Assembly: GCF_044987625.1 (NCBI RefSeq)
Contig: NZ_JBJDSB010000005.1
Location: forward strand, 1-64,000
DNA: 64,000 bases
Direction of reading: 5' to 3'
DNA from: Desulfobaculum sp044987625
GTDB taxonomy: Bacteria; Desulfobacterota; Desulfovibrionia; Desulfovibrionales; Desulfovibrionaceae
Shown one piece after another: positions 16,387-25,226 of the stretch (its first letter is position 1; every line of letters starts with the position of its first letter). A program made the translations under genes and the position numbers. The notes beneath the pieces are model-generated. The model did no database searches. It was given only the letters and a program-made list of their open reading frames with translations, and was not told the origin of the DNA.

Positions 16387-18228
16387 CTAGGCCCAGAACC
16401 AGACCACGGCGAAGATGCCGAGTCCCAACAAGATTGCAAAGGCCAGATAATCCTGAAGGCGTCCGGTCTGCCCCTTGGCTGCGCCGCGCCCAACGCCGCG
16501 CACCGTGTAGGCCGTTCCGTCCACCACGCCGTCGATGGCCTTAACGTCGAACCATCCCGCCGAGGCGGCAAAGGCCATCAGCCCCCGCAGCCCCACCACG
16601 CGGTAGACCTTGGTCCACACGCCGTCGATGATGGCCAGGGGCCAGCAGATGACCCACATGGCCAGCTTGCCAGCCAGCCGGTACACCCAGTCAAAGTCCA
16701 AGTTCCGCGACGGATGCGGCTTGATGATGTTCCGCATGTAGTAAAAGCCAAGCCCGGTGAACCCAAGCAGCATAAAGGCCTGCAGCAGGTGCCACGGGGT
16801 GTAGGGCACGTAGCCGACGTCAAAGGAGACGAGGTTATGCACCACTTCCGGGACACCGTGGTGCGCGCCGGTTACCGCGTAGGGCAGCAGATCGTAGAGC
16901 ATCTGCGGATACACGCCCATGACGAAGCACAGCGCGCTGCTCAGGAACATGGCGATGTACATATTCTTGGGGATGGGGTTCAGCTTTCTGGTCTTGTCCT
17001 CAGGCTTGCCACCCCAGAAGGCGAAATACGGCAGCTTGATGCCAACGGAGAGGAACGTGCCCACGGCGGCAATTTCCATCCCCAGCGCCAGCCACGTATG
17101 GTGCGCTTCCGCCGCGCCGGCGATGGTCATGGTCTTGGAGACGAAGCCGTTGAAGAAGGGCATGCCCGAGATGGACAGCCCCGCCACCACATAGCAAATC
17201 ATCACCAGCGGCATGCGTGAGGCCAGCCCGCCAAGCTCGGTGAGCTTGGCCGTGCCCGTGGCGTACAGAATGGTGCCCGCGCTCATGAACAGCAGGCCCT
17301 TATAAAGGATATGGGCGTAGGCATGGGCGCATGCGCCGTTCAGCGTCATGGCCGTGCCGATGCCGATACCCGCCACCATGTACCCCACCTGCGAGACGAT
17401 GTGGTAAGCCAGAATCCGCCGTGCGTTGTTCTCGATGGTCGCGTAGAAAACACCGTACAGCGCCATCACCACGCCCATCACCGCCAAAATTTCCCAGGAC
17501 GCGAAGGCCCGCGCAAGGACGTACACCGCCGTCTTGGTGGTGTAGGCGCTCATAAAGACGGAGCCGGTCACCGTGCCTTCGGGGTAGGCGTCGGGGAGCC
17601 ATGCGTGCAGCGGCACCACCGCGGCGTTCACGCAGAAGCCGAGAAGGATAATCCAGTCGTAGTACTGCGCGGTGCTCGGGTCGATGGCCGTAAAGGCGAA
17701 GGTGCCAAGGTCCCAGTACCGCAGGAGCAACCCGCCAAGCAGGAACAGCCCGCCAAGGGTATGGAACAGGAAGTACCGAAAGCCCGCCCGTGTGGAGGCC
17801 GGATTGTCATTCAGCCACACAAGGAAGGTAGACGCCACGGACATAACTTCCCAGAAAATGAACAGGGTGAAGTAGTCCCCGGCAAACACACAGCCAAACG
17901 CGCCGCCCACATACATGGCCGCCGCGATGTGCTGGTATTTTTCCTTCAGGTGCAGGGCGAAGATGAATCCGATGAGCGCCTGCACCGCAAACACATGCGC
18001 AAAGATGACCGACAGCTTGTCCACCCGGCCAAGCACCAGCGGCTCATCGCTCCACAGGTAGTGCAGGGGCATGTACACGCCCGGTTCCATGCTCAGGACG
18101 CTGGCGATGGCCAACAGCGGTGCCGCAATGAGCATCCACTTCCACCCGCCGCGCGGCCACACGGCAATAAGCGCCGCCACGCCAAAGAACCAGATGGTGG
18201 GATGCAGGAAGCTACTCGTCTCTGTCAT
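16387..18228 (-). CDS. NuoL-like antiporter subunit of complex I
   Basis: This 613-residue membrane protein is longer than the other antiporter-like subunits. It has a C-terminal extension ending in GQTGRLQDYLAFAILLGLG, the typical end of NuoL/NdhF/MrpA-MrpD proteins that carry a lateral helix. The pumping core is visible as FIFWEVMSVASTFLVWLND, VPLHAWLPDAYPEGTV and ENNARRILAYHIVSQVGYM. It probably occupies the NuoL position at the distal end of the membrane arm. Its start overlaps the small 88-residue gene by 17 bases, and GAGG precedes the ATG. Confidence 0.88.
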   Translation of the reverse strand: MTETSSFLHPTIWFFGVAALIAVWPRGGWKWMLIAAPLLAIASVLSMEPGVYMPLHYLWSDEPLVLGRVDKLSVIFAHVFAVQALIGFIFALHLKEKYQHIAAAMYVGGAFGCVFAGDYFTLFIFWEVMSVASTFLVWLNDNPASTRAGFRYFLFHTLGGLFLLGGLLLRYWDLGTFAFTAIDPSTAQYYDWIILLGFCVNAAVVPLHAWLPDAYPEGTVTGSVFMSAYTTKTAVYVLARAFASWEILAVMGVVMALYGVFYATIENNARRILAYHIVSQVGYMVAGIGIGTAMTLNGACAHAYAHILYKGLLFMSAGTILYATGTAKLTELGGLASRMPLVMICYVVAGLSISGMPFFNGFVSKTMTIAGAAEAHHTWLALGMEIAAVGTFLSVGIKLPYFAFWGGKPEDKTRKLNPIPKNMYIAMFLSSALCFVMGVYPQMLYDLLPYAVTGAHHGVPEVVHNLVSFDVGYVPYTPWHLLQAFMLLGFTGLGFYYMRNIIKPHPSRNLDFDWVYRLAGKLAMWVICWPLAIIDGVWTKVYRVVGLRGLMAFAASAGWFDVKAIDGVVDGTAYTVRGVGRGAAKGQTGRLQDYLAFAILLGLGIFAVVWFWA

Positions 18229-18478
18229 AGTAGTCCTCGGGCTTGCCTAAGATTGGGAAGACGACCTTCTTGAGAATCACGGTCATGACCACGGCAAATC
18301 CACAGCCGAACACCGCCCAGAATCCGGGATACCGGTCCAGACCGAAGTGCGGATGATGCGGATGGATGAAGAAGTTGAGGGCCACAAGGATGCCCAGCGT
18401 CACAAAGAGCGCCTTCTTCCACGCCCCCGCACGCATCCGCTGCCAGGACAGCCAGTTGCCTATCCTTTCCTTGAGCAT
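18212..18478 (-). CDS. Small two-helix membrane protein of the nuo operon
   Basis: This 88-residue protein has two hydrophobic helices (about 22-38 and 54-75), a histidine cluster HPHHPHF between them and an acidic tail KPEDYYDRDE. It is not one of the 14 standard complex I subunits. GGAGGG lies nine bases before the ATG. It sits between two antiporter-like genes, overlapping the second, so it may act as a spacer or accessory helix pair in an extended membrane arm, as small Mrp-type subunits do. That role is inferred from position only. Confidence 0.8.
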   Translation of the reverse strand: MLKERIGNWLSWQRMRAGAWKKALFVTLGILVALNFFIHPHHPHFGLDRYPGFWAVFGCGFAVVMTVILKKVVFPILGKPEDYYDRDE

Positions 18479-18481
18479 GGA

Positions 18482-19975
18482 CTAGTACCCTCCGAAGACC
18501 GTGATAAAGTTCATGAATATCTGGGGATACAGGCCAAGAATCACACTCATCGCCGCGGTCAGGCACAGGGGCACCACCATAACCATGGGCGCTTCGTGCA
18601 ATTCCGCCACGGCCTGCGCGTCCTTGGGCTTGCCAAAGAATGCTTGGAACGTGATAGGCGCGAAGTAGCCCGCGTTCAGCAGCGTGGAGGCCAGCAGCGC
18701 ACACAGCAGCACCATGCGGTTGATGTCCACCGCGCCGTTGATCATGTACCACTTACTGACGAATCCGCAGACCGGCGGCACGCCAATCATGGACAACGAG
18801 GCCACGGCAAACGCGCCGAAGGTCCATGGCATTCTGCGGCCATACCCGCCCATGTCGCTGATTTTCTTGGTGTGGGCCACCACATAGATGGCGCCAGCGC
18901 CCATAAAGAGTGTGATCTTGGAGAACGCGTGGTGCGCAATGTGCGCCAGCCCGCCCTGCACGGCCAGCGGCGTCAGCATGCACACGCCAATGACGATGTA
19001 CGACAACTGACTGACCGTCGAGTATGCCAGCCTCGCCTTGATATCGTCCTTAGTCAGGGCAATAAGCGAGGCCGCCACAATGGTGAAGGCCGCCAAATAG
19101 GCCGTTGGTATCCCGAGGAAGAGCTTGTCCATCACGTCCACGCCAAAGCCGGAGAGCACCACGCGGGACACGGAGAACACGCCCGCCTTAACAACCGCCA
19201 CCGCGTGCAGCAGTGCCGAGACAGGCGTCGGGGCGACCATGGCCGATGGCAACCAGTTGTGAAACGGCATCAGCGCGGCCTTGGCAAGGCCCGCAATGTA
19301 AAGGACATAAGTCACAGTGACGGCGATGGGATGCTCCGCCACCACCTGCGCCGGGAACATGCCCTGCACCACGTCGCCAAGGTGGAAGTCCAGCGTGCCG
19401 CACAGCACATAGGTCATGACCATGGCGGGCAGGAAGAACAGCTTGGATGTACCGATGAGGTACACAAAGTACTTCCGCGCGCCGTTAAAGGCTTCATCAT
19501 CCTGATGGTGCGCAACCAGCGGATACGTGAACACCGAGATAATCTCGTAGAAGAGATACAGGGTGAAGACGTTGGCGCTCATGGCCACGCCCACCGCACC
19601 GAAGATGGCGATGGCGAAGCAGAAATAGTAACGCGTCTGCGCGTGCTCGTTGAGGGAGCGCATGTAGCCGATGTTGTAGCTGGTGACCCAGAACCACAGG
19701 AACGTGGCGATAAGCCCAAAGATGAGCGTCAGCCCGTCCACGCAGAACTTCACGTAAATGCCGTCCAGCAGCGTGAAGAGCGTCAGGGTCCAGATGGTGC
19801 CCTTGAGAACGGAGGGGATGAAGCTCGCCATGCCGGCGAAGGCCACTGCCGCGGCCACGAAGCTGACGCCCTCGCGCGCGTTCTGGTCGCTGCGCATGAA
19901 CCAGATCAGGAAGGGTGCGACAAGCGTCGCAACAAGCGGAATCAGGAGGCGATAGCTCTCGATGTACTCTGGCAT
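18482..19975 (-). CDS. MrpD-like antiporter subunit of complex I
   Basis: This 497-residue membrane protein is related to MrpD/NuoM/NuoL. YLFYEIISVFTYPLVAHH near residue 143 corresponds to the Glu-bearing helix 5. LAKAALMPFHNWLPSAMVAPTP near 227 holds the lysine, and TKDDIKARLAYSTVSQLSY follows. With NuoL-like, NuoM and NuoN proteins also encoded, this is a fourth potential ion channel of the complex. It starts seven bases after nuoK and is part of the same operon. Confidence 0.9.
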   Translation of the reverse strand: MPEYIESYRLLIPLVATLVAPFLIWFMRSDQNAREGVSFVAAAVAFAGMASFIPSVLKGTIWTLTLFTLLDGIYVKFCVDGLTLIFGLIATFLWFWVTSYNIGYMRSLNEHAQTRYYFCFAIAIFGAVGVAMSANVFTLYLFYEIISVFTYPLVAHHQDDEAFNGARKYFVYLIGTSKLFFLPAMVMTYVLCGTLDFHLGDVVQGMFPAQVVAEHPIAVTVTYVLYIAGLAKAALMPFHNWLPSAMVAPTPVSALLHAVAVVKAGVFSVSRVVLSGFGVDVMDKLFLGIPTAYLAAFTIVAASLIALTKDDIKARLAYSTVSQLSYIVIGVCMLTPLAVQGGLAHIAHHAFSKITLFMGAGAIYVVAHTKKISDMGGYGRRMPWTFGAFAVASLSMIGVPPVCGFVSKWYMINGAVDINRMVLLCALLASTLLNAGYFAPITFQAFFGKPKDAQAVAELHEAPMVMVVPLCLTAAMSVILGLYPQIFMNFITVFGGY

Positions 19976-19982
19976 GTGCCTA

Positions 19983-20291
19983 CTACCCCTTCAGTTCGGA
20001 GATTTCCTGGCTGTCCTCGCCGCCGAAGCGCTTGACCACCACCAGGATGATGGCCAGCACAAGTGTCGCTTCGGCAGCGGCAAGGCCCATGACGAGCAGG
20101 GTGGACAATTGGGCCAGCGTCGCATTTGCCGGGGTCAACTGTCCGGCCGCCACAATGGACAGCCCCGCACCGTTGAGCATCAGTTCCACACTGATGAGCA
20201 TGCCCACCAAGCTCCGCCGGTGTATGATGCCAAACAGGCCAATGCCCAACAGGGCAAGCGCCACAAGTTGATACAGGACCAGCGGTGTCAT
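19983..20291 (-). CDS. nuoK: Complex I subunit K
   Basis: This 102-residue, three-helix protein has the NuoK glutamates. One lies in GMLISVELMLNGAGL (about residue 35) and the other in LAAAEATLVLAIILVV (about 70), both used in proton coupling near the quinone arm. The ATG at 20291 overlaps the nuoJ stop as ATGA and has AGGAAGG before it, so the longer frame was rejected. Confidence 0.95.
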   Translation of the reverse strand: MTPLVLYQLVALALLGIGLFGIIHRRSLVGMLISVELMLNGAGLSIVAAGQLTPANATLAQLSTLLVMGLAAAEATLVLAIILVVVKRFGGEDSQEISELKG

Positions 20292-20803
20292 CGTGCCTTC
20301 CTCCTCTCCCATGCCAGCACCACGGCTCCGGCCATGGCCACAAGCAGCACAACGGAAATAAGTTCAAACGCGAGGATGTAGTCCTGCATGAGCCCCCGCC
20401 CAAGCTGCTGGATGCCGACCTCGGCCGGACTGCCGATGGACACCTGCGGCACCTTGATGCAGATGAGCGCCAGCATCACCGCCGGAGCGATGCCGCCCAG
20501 CAGGGCCAACACCGTCTGGCGCGCGCTGCGGGACTGGCGCTCCTCCGCGCCGGCAGGAGCGCGGGTCAGCATGATGGCGAAAAAGATAAGGACGACCACC
20601 GCGCCAATGTAGATAAGCAGCTGCATCAGCGCGATGAAGGGTGCATTCATGACCAGATACAGCCCGGCCACACCGAACATGGTCAGCACCAGCCCGACCA
20701 TGGCCCGCACCAGGTCACGCGCCAGCACGGCCATAAAGCCGCCCAGCAGTATGACCACGGCATACAGGGCAAAGAGCATCTTGGCGAAGATCAGGGTATC
20801 CAT
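20288..20803 (-). CDS. nuoJ: Complex I subunit J
   Basis: This 171-residue, five-helix protein matches NuoJ. The pi-bulge region of helix 3 is seen as LLIYIGAVVVLIFFAIML near residue 63. It sits between nuoI and nuoK in the normal order and overlaps nuoK by four bases. Confidence 0.93.
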   Translation of the reverse strand: MDTLIFAKMLFALYAVVILLGGFMAVLARDLVRAMVGLVLTMFGVAGLYLVMNAPFIALMQLLIYIGAVVVLIFFAIMLTRAPAGAEERQSRSARQTVLALLGGIAPAVMLALICIKVPQVSIGSPAEVGIQQLGRGLMQDYILAFELISVVLLVAMAGAVVLAWERRKAR

Positions 20804-20884
20804 CGAGTATCAGGCCTTCCTCTGCTATGCGCGCAGGTTGCGCGCGTTGGTTGGAATAATTGCCGACCGCCTGGGACCGCGCCC

Positions 20885-21445
20885 CTATTCCTCGTCCGCG
20901 CCACCCTCTCCGGCCTGCTCACGCAGGCGGGCCAGAAGGTCGTATTCAAAGTCGTTTCGCTCGTACCCGGCCAGATACACGTCCATGGAGAAGCGGATGG
21001 ACTTCACCGGGCAGACTTCCACGCAGGTGCCGCACAGGCTGCACAGGTTGTAGTCCAGCTTCCACTTGGACGGCGTTTTGACGGGCTTCTTCTTGGGCGG
21101 CTCCGTTTTGCCCTTTACCTCGCCCACCATCTCCTTGGGGGCTTCGGGGCCTTCCTTGGCGGCGGGCTTTGGCTCCTTCTTCTTGATCACGGAGATACAG
21201 CCAGACGGGCAGCTGGTGACGCACAGCATGCAGCAGATGCACTTGGGCACTGCCGGCTCCTTGGGCTTGCCCACCAACTCGATGTGCCCGTGATAGGTAT
21301 GGATATTGTCGACGGTCTTGCGCGGGTAGTGCACCGTCAGCTGCGGACGGACAAAGTTTTGTCCCGTCACCCGCAAGCCCACGAGCAGACTCCACAGGCC
21401 CTTTACCGTGTCTCTCATCGTCTTGACGGACTTGCACGCGTTCAT
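20885..21445 (-). CDS. nuoI: Complex I subunit I with an inserted linker
   Basis: This 186-residue ferredoxin-like subunit carries clusters N6a and N6b: CICCMLCVTSCP near residue 69 and CSLCGTCVEVCP near 135. Standard NuoI has about 25-30 residues between the two motifs. Here a Lys/Pro/Glu-rich stretch (KKKEPKPAAKEG through PPKKKPVKTPSK) lengthens the gap to over 50. The ATG at 21445 with GAGGTG nine bases upstream was preferred over a GTG four codons earlier that overlaps this site. With no NuoG present, these clusters would receive electrons directly from an external donor such as ferredoxin. Confidence 0.92.
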   Translation of the reverse strand: MNACKSVKTMRDTVKGLWSLLVGLRVTGQNFVRPQLTVHYPRKTVDNIHTYHGHIELVGKPKEPAVPKCICCMLCVTSCPSGCISVIKKKEPKPAAKEGPEAPKEMVGEVKGKTEPPKKKPVKTPSKWKLDYNLCSLCGTCVEVCPVKSIRFSMDVYLAGYERNDFEYDLLARLREQAGEGGADEE

Positions 21446-21502
21446 CGGTTCGGACACCTCGCTACGGTCGTCGCCGCCCGCTTTGGGCGGCGGGTGCTGC
21501 GG

Positions 21503-22510
21503 CTAGACGTAATAGTTGATGGAGAACAGCTTCACCAACACGGCGGTAACAAGCAGGTTGATGATGGCCAGCGGTATCAGCCACTTCCACGCCAGATTCA
21601 GCAGCTGGTCGAACCGCACGCGGGGGTACGTCCAGCGGAACCACATCATCACAAAGATGAGCGCGTAGACCTTGATGAGGAACCACCACACGCCGTCCAT
21701 ACCCGGACCGCGCCAGCCGCCAAGGAACAGGGCCGCGGCCACGCCGCTCACCACAATCATGTTGGCGTACTCAGCAAGGAAGAACAGGCCAAAGCCCATG
21801 CCCGAGTATTCGGTGTGGAAGCCCGCCGTCAGCTCGGATTCGGCTTCCGGCAGGTCAAAGGGGGCACGGTTTGTCTCGGCCACCGCGCAGGTAAAGTAGA
21901 TGACGAAGGCCAGGGGCTGAGAGGCCGCCAGCCACTGCCATGGCCAGCTCCCCTGCGCCTCCACCACTTCGGACAGATTCAGGGTGCCCGTCATCATCAC
22001 AACGGACAGCACGGCCAACAGCATGGGAATTTCATACGCCACGCTCTGCGCCACGGCGCGCGCCGCGCCAAGGAGCGACCACTTGTTGTTGGAGGCCCAG
22101 CCCGCCAAACACAGGGACAGCACCCCAATGCCCGCAAAGGCCAGAATCAGCAAAATGCCAAGGTTGGCCTTTTGCACCACCAGCATGTCCCCCCACGGAA
22201 TGGGGAGCAGGGTCACGAACACGGGCAAAAACGCCAAAAACGGCGCGGCCCAGAACAGCCACCGGTCTGCCCCTTCGGGCACGAACAGCTGTTTGGCAAT
22301 CAGCTTCACGGCGTCGGCCACGGTCTGGAGCAGACCATGCGGCCCAACCTCAAAGGGTCCCGGACGCCGCTGGAAGTGACCGGCAACCTTGCGCTCCATC
22401 CACACAAGGAGCACGGCGTTCACGCCCACGAAGGCCGCCAGCAGGACAAGACCCACGACGATCTGAAAAAGCGGCAGGGGAATTCCGTAGATCATCTCGG
22501 CTGTGTTCAT
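21503..22510 (-). CDS. nuoH: Complex I subunit H
   Basis: This 335-residue membrane protein is the quinone-channel subunit. Landmarks are VWMERKVAGHFQRRPGPFEVG near residue 30, VAYEIPMLLAVLSVV near 155 and NRAPFDLPEAESELTAGFHTEYSG near 215 (conserved E and D of the coupling loop). Its ATG overlaps the nuoD stop as ATGA. Confidence 0.96.
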   Translation of the reverse strand: MNTAEMIYGIPLPLFQIVVGLVLLAAFVGVNAVLLVWMERKVAGHFQRRPGPFEVGPHGLLQTVADAVKLIAKQLFVPEGADRWLFWAAPFLAFLPVFVTLLPIPWGDMLVVQKANLGILLILAFAGIGVLSLCLAGWASNNKWSLLGAARAVAQSVAYEIPMLLAVLSVVMMTGTLNLSEVVEAQGSWPWQWLAASQPLAFVIYFTCAVAETNRAPFDLPEAESELTAGFHTEYSGMGFGLFFLAEYANMIVVSGVAAALFLGGWRGPGMDGVWWFLIKVYALIFVMMWFRWTYPRVRFDQLLNLAWKWLIPLAIINLLVTAVLVKLFSINYYV

Positions 22511-23673
22511 CGGTCGATCTCCGGGATAACAAGGTCAAGGCTGCCCAGAATGGACACGGCGTCCGCCAGCAGGGAGCCTTGCGCCACCTCGGCAAACAGG
22601 CTCAGGTTGCTGTAGCCCGGCGCGCGCAGTCTGATGCGATACGGCGTCTTGGAGCCGTCGCTGACCACATAGATGCCGATCTTGCCGCGCCCGCCCTCGG
22701 TGGCGGCGTAGGACTCACCAGCCGGAGCCTTGAAGCTGGGCTTGGGCGCCTTCTTGGCGATGTGCTTGCCGTCGGCCTTGGGGAGCTGGTCCAGCGCCTG
22801 TTCGATGATGCGCAGGCTCTGCTCCATCTCCTCCAGGCGGACCATGTACCGCGCCAGAGCATCGCCCTGCGTGTACACGGGAATGGAAAAGTCAAAGCGG
22901 TCATAGATGGAATACGGCTCGTCGCGGCGGCAGTCGTAGTCAATGCCCGACCCACGCGCCACGGGACCCGTCGCGCCGTAGCGGCGGCAGCAGTCTTCGT
23001 CGATGACGCCGATGCCCTCCACGCGCTTGCGCAGGATGATGTTGTCCGTGACGAGGTCCTTGTACATGGGGAAGCGCTCGCGCTCGTAGCGCACAAAGTC
23101 GCGCACGCCCTCGATGAAGGAGTCGCTGACGTCGGCCTTGACGCCGCCGAATCGGTGATAGCAGTAGGTCAGGCGGGAGCCGGTCGGCTCCTGCAGAAGG
23201 TCCTGAATGATTTCGCGGTCCGCGAAGGCGTACATGATGGGCGTGAACGCGCCAAGGTCCAGCAGATACGCGCCCCACCAGAGGAGGTGCGAGGCGATGC
23301 GGTTCAGCTCGGTGGCGATGACCCGCAGGTACTCGGCGCGCTCGGGCACCTCAATGCCCGCCAGCCGTTCCACCGCCAGCACATAGGTATGGCCCCATGC
23401 CATGGCATGCAGGTAATCTGCACGGCCCGTATTGGGCAGGAACTGCCACCACGTCTTGGTTTCGCCCATCTTTTCATGCATGCGGTGGATGTAGCCAAGC
23501 ACAGGCTCGGCGCGGCGGATATACTCGCCGTCCAGCTCGCACACGATGCGCAGAACGCCGTGGGTCGAGGGGTGCTGCGGCCCCATGTTGATGATCATGG
23601 TATCCCGGTCCGGCCCCTGCTCGAAATGCCGGCAGTAGGAGTCACCATGCAACCTTTCATCCATTTTCAGCAT
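22507..23673 (-). CDS. nuoD: Complex I subunit D
   Basis: This 388-residue protein is the 49-kDa-type peripheral subunit that lines the quinone site. GPQHPSTHGVLR near residue 31, EKMGETKTWWQFLPNTGRADYL near 68 and GSLDLVIPEIDR at the end are the family marks. The four hydrogenase-type cysteines are absent, as expected for complex I. An alanine/lysine-rich segment (GKHIAKKAPKPSFKAPAGES) is a modest insertion. It is separate from nuoC, not fused as in enteric bacteria. Confidence 0.96.
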   Translation of the reverse strand: MLKMDERLHGDSYCRHFEQGPDRDTMIINMGPQHPSTHGVLRIVCELDGEYIRRAEPVLGYIHRMHEKMGETKTWWQFLPNTGRADYLHAMAWGHTYVLAVERLAGIEVPERAEYLRVIATELNRIASHLLWWGAYLLDLGAFTPIMYAFADREIIQDLLQEPTGSRLTYCYHRFGGVKADVSDSFIEGVRDFVRYERERFPMYKDLVTDNIILRKRVEGIGVIDEDCCRRYGATGPVARGSGIDYDCRRDEPYSIYDRFDFSIPVYTQGDALARYMVRLEEMEQSLRIIEQALDQLPKADGKHIAKKAPKPSFKAPAGESYAATEGGRGKIGIYVVSDGSKTPYRIRLRAPGYSNLSLFAEVAQGSLLADAVSILGSLDLVIPEIDR

Positions 23674-23736
23674 ATGGCGTCATCCCTTGTTCAACGTGCT
23701 CCGCTCTCGCCTCCGGCCCATGCCGCAGTCCCAGCC

Positions 23737-24336
23737 CTATTCGCTCTTGGCATCCTCCGCCGGTGCGGCCTCTGCTTCAGCAGCAGCTTTGGCTTCGGCC
23801 TTGGCCTGCTCTTCCTTCATGGCGGCGAACTTTTCCTCCATGGCCTTGGCCACAGGGTGGTCCGTCGAGCAGTGCACCAAATCCGTGATGCAAAAGACCT
23901 CCAGCATGCTCACGCGCTTCTTTTCCGGCTTCATGAGCGGTTTTTCGTCCATGTCGTCAGGCAAAAGCAGGCGGCTGGGGTTGGGATTGCCGGTAAAGGT
24001 CACGGCGTAGAAGTCCATACACTCGCGCTCGTGCCACTCCGCGCCCTGATAGATGCCCGCAATGGACGGCACCTGCGCGGCGTCGTGCGGCAGCACCACC
24101 TTGAGCGTGATGCGCCCGTGCGCCGAGTACCGGTCAAAATGATAGAGGACGACGATGCCCTCTTTCATATCCAGACAGGTAATATCTTCCAGAAAATAGC
24201 CCTCTGCCAGCATGCGGCGCGCCGCGCGGCGCAGCTGCACCGGCTCCAGCACAAGCCGCCAGTTCTGCCCGCAGACGTCCGGGTCGCACATGGCGTTGCA
24301 GACGGTGCTCATTTCCTCAAGCCACTGCATGCTCAT
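23737..24336 (-). CDS. nuoC: Complex I subunit C with charged alanine-rich tail
   Basis: This 199-residue protein is the 30-kDa-type subunit. The signature GAEWHERECMDFYAVTFTGN appears near residue 98, followed by PSRLLLPDDMDE. The last 35 residues are almost only Ala, Glu and Lys (KAEAKAAAEAEAAPAEDAKSE) and form a helical or disordered tail not typical of the family. The start codon follows the nuoB stop directly, with no gap. Confidence 0.93.
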   Translation of the reverse strand: MSMQWLEEMSTVCNAMCDPDVCGQNWRLVLEPVQLRRAARRMLAEGYFLEDITCLDMKEGIVVLYHFDRYSAHGRITLKVVLPHDAAQVPSIAGIYQGAEWHERECMDFYAVTFTGNPNPSRLLLPDDMDEKPLMKPEKKRVSMLEVFCITDLVHCSTDHPVAKAMEEKFAAMKEEQAKAEAKAAAEAEAAPAEDAKSE

Positions 24337-24867
24337 CTACTCCTCCCCTGTCGGCGGCTCGGGCCACCAGCGGCGACCGGTCATCTTTTCCTGCAACTTG
24401 AACAGGCCCTCCAGCAGCCCTTCGGGGCGCGGCGGACAGCCCGGAACGTACACATCCACAGGGATAAGCTGGTCCACGCCCTCAATGATGCCGTACTGCC
24501 CCTTGAACTTGAACGGGCCACCACTGATAGCGCAGTTGCCCATGGCGATGACGTACTTGGGAGCGGGCATCTGCTCGTACAGGCGGACAAGGGCCGGGGC
24601 CATCTTCTTGGAGACGGTGCCCGCCACAATCATCAGGTCCGACTGACGCGGCGAGGGCCGGAACACCTCCGCGCCAAAACGCGAAATGTCGAACCGCGCC
24701 ATGCCGGTGGACATCATCTCGATGGCGCAGCAGGCCAGACCGAACGTCATGGGCCACAGCGACATCGCGCGGCAGACGTCCAAAATCTTGTTGGTGAGTT
24801 CCAGATTCACCAGAGGCGGCTCTGTGCCGACCTCCGCCTTCCTCAGAACGAAATCTTCCGCGGCCAT
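24337..24867 (-). CDS. nuoB: Complex I subunit B
   Basis: This 176-residue protein carries cluster N2. The tandem cysteines are in FGLACCAIEMM near residue 46, with further ligands in GNCAISGG and YVPGCPPRPE. The ATG at 24867 gives the standard N-terminus and lies 25 bases inside the end of nuoA, with a GGGGTG site upstream. Confidence 0.96.
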   Translation of the reverse strand: MAAEDFVLRKAEVGTEPPLVNLELTNKILDVCRAMSLWPMTFGLACCAIEMMSTGMARFDISRFGAEVFRPSPRQSDLMIVAGTVSKKMAPALVRLYEQMPAPKYVIAMGNCAISGGPFKFKGQYGIIEGVDQLIPVDVYVPGCPPRPEGLLEGLFKLQEKMTGRRWWPEPPTGEE

Positions 24868-25226
24868 TCGAACACCCCTTTCTTCCAGAAGTAGACGCAG
24901 CCAAGCGCCAGAACGACGATGAAGATCGTCACCTTGATGAGCGGCCACCAGCCGAAACTAAACGGGTAATACGCCGCAACGGGGAACAGGTAGAGAACGT
25001 CCACGTCAAAGGCGAGAAAGAGAAGGGCGTAGACGTAATAGTTGATGCCGAAGCGCACCCAACTGGGAGAACCGTAGGGTTGCATACCGCACTCGTACGG
25101 CATGCCTATTGCGCCGCGCCGGTACTTGGGGGAGAGGAGCAAGGCACCCAGTATAGGCCCCGCTGCGAACGTAAATCCGAACAGCAGTGCCAACAGGATC
25201 GCCAGATTCAACCATGTAAAGACCAT
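24843..25226 (-). CDS. nuoA: Complex I subunit A, first gene of the nuo operon
   Basis: This 127-residue, three-helix protein matches NuoA: YECGMQPYGSP near residue 45 with the loop cysteine, then FDVDVLYLFPVA near 72. AAGGAG lies nine bases before the ATG. The promoter must be in the AT-rich region upstream. Confidence 0.95.
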   Translation of the reverse strand: MVFTWLNLAILLALLFGFTFAAGPILGALLLSPKYRRGAIGMPYECGMQPYGSPSWVRFGINYYVYALLFLAFDVDVLYLFPVAAYYPFSFGWWPLIKVTIFIVVLALGCVYFWKKGVFEWPRKISF

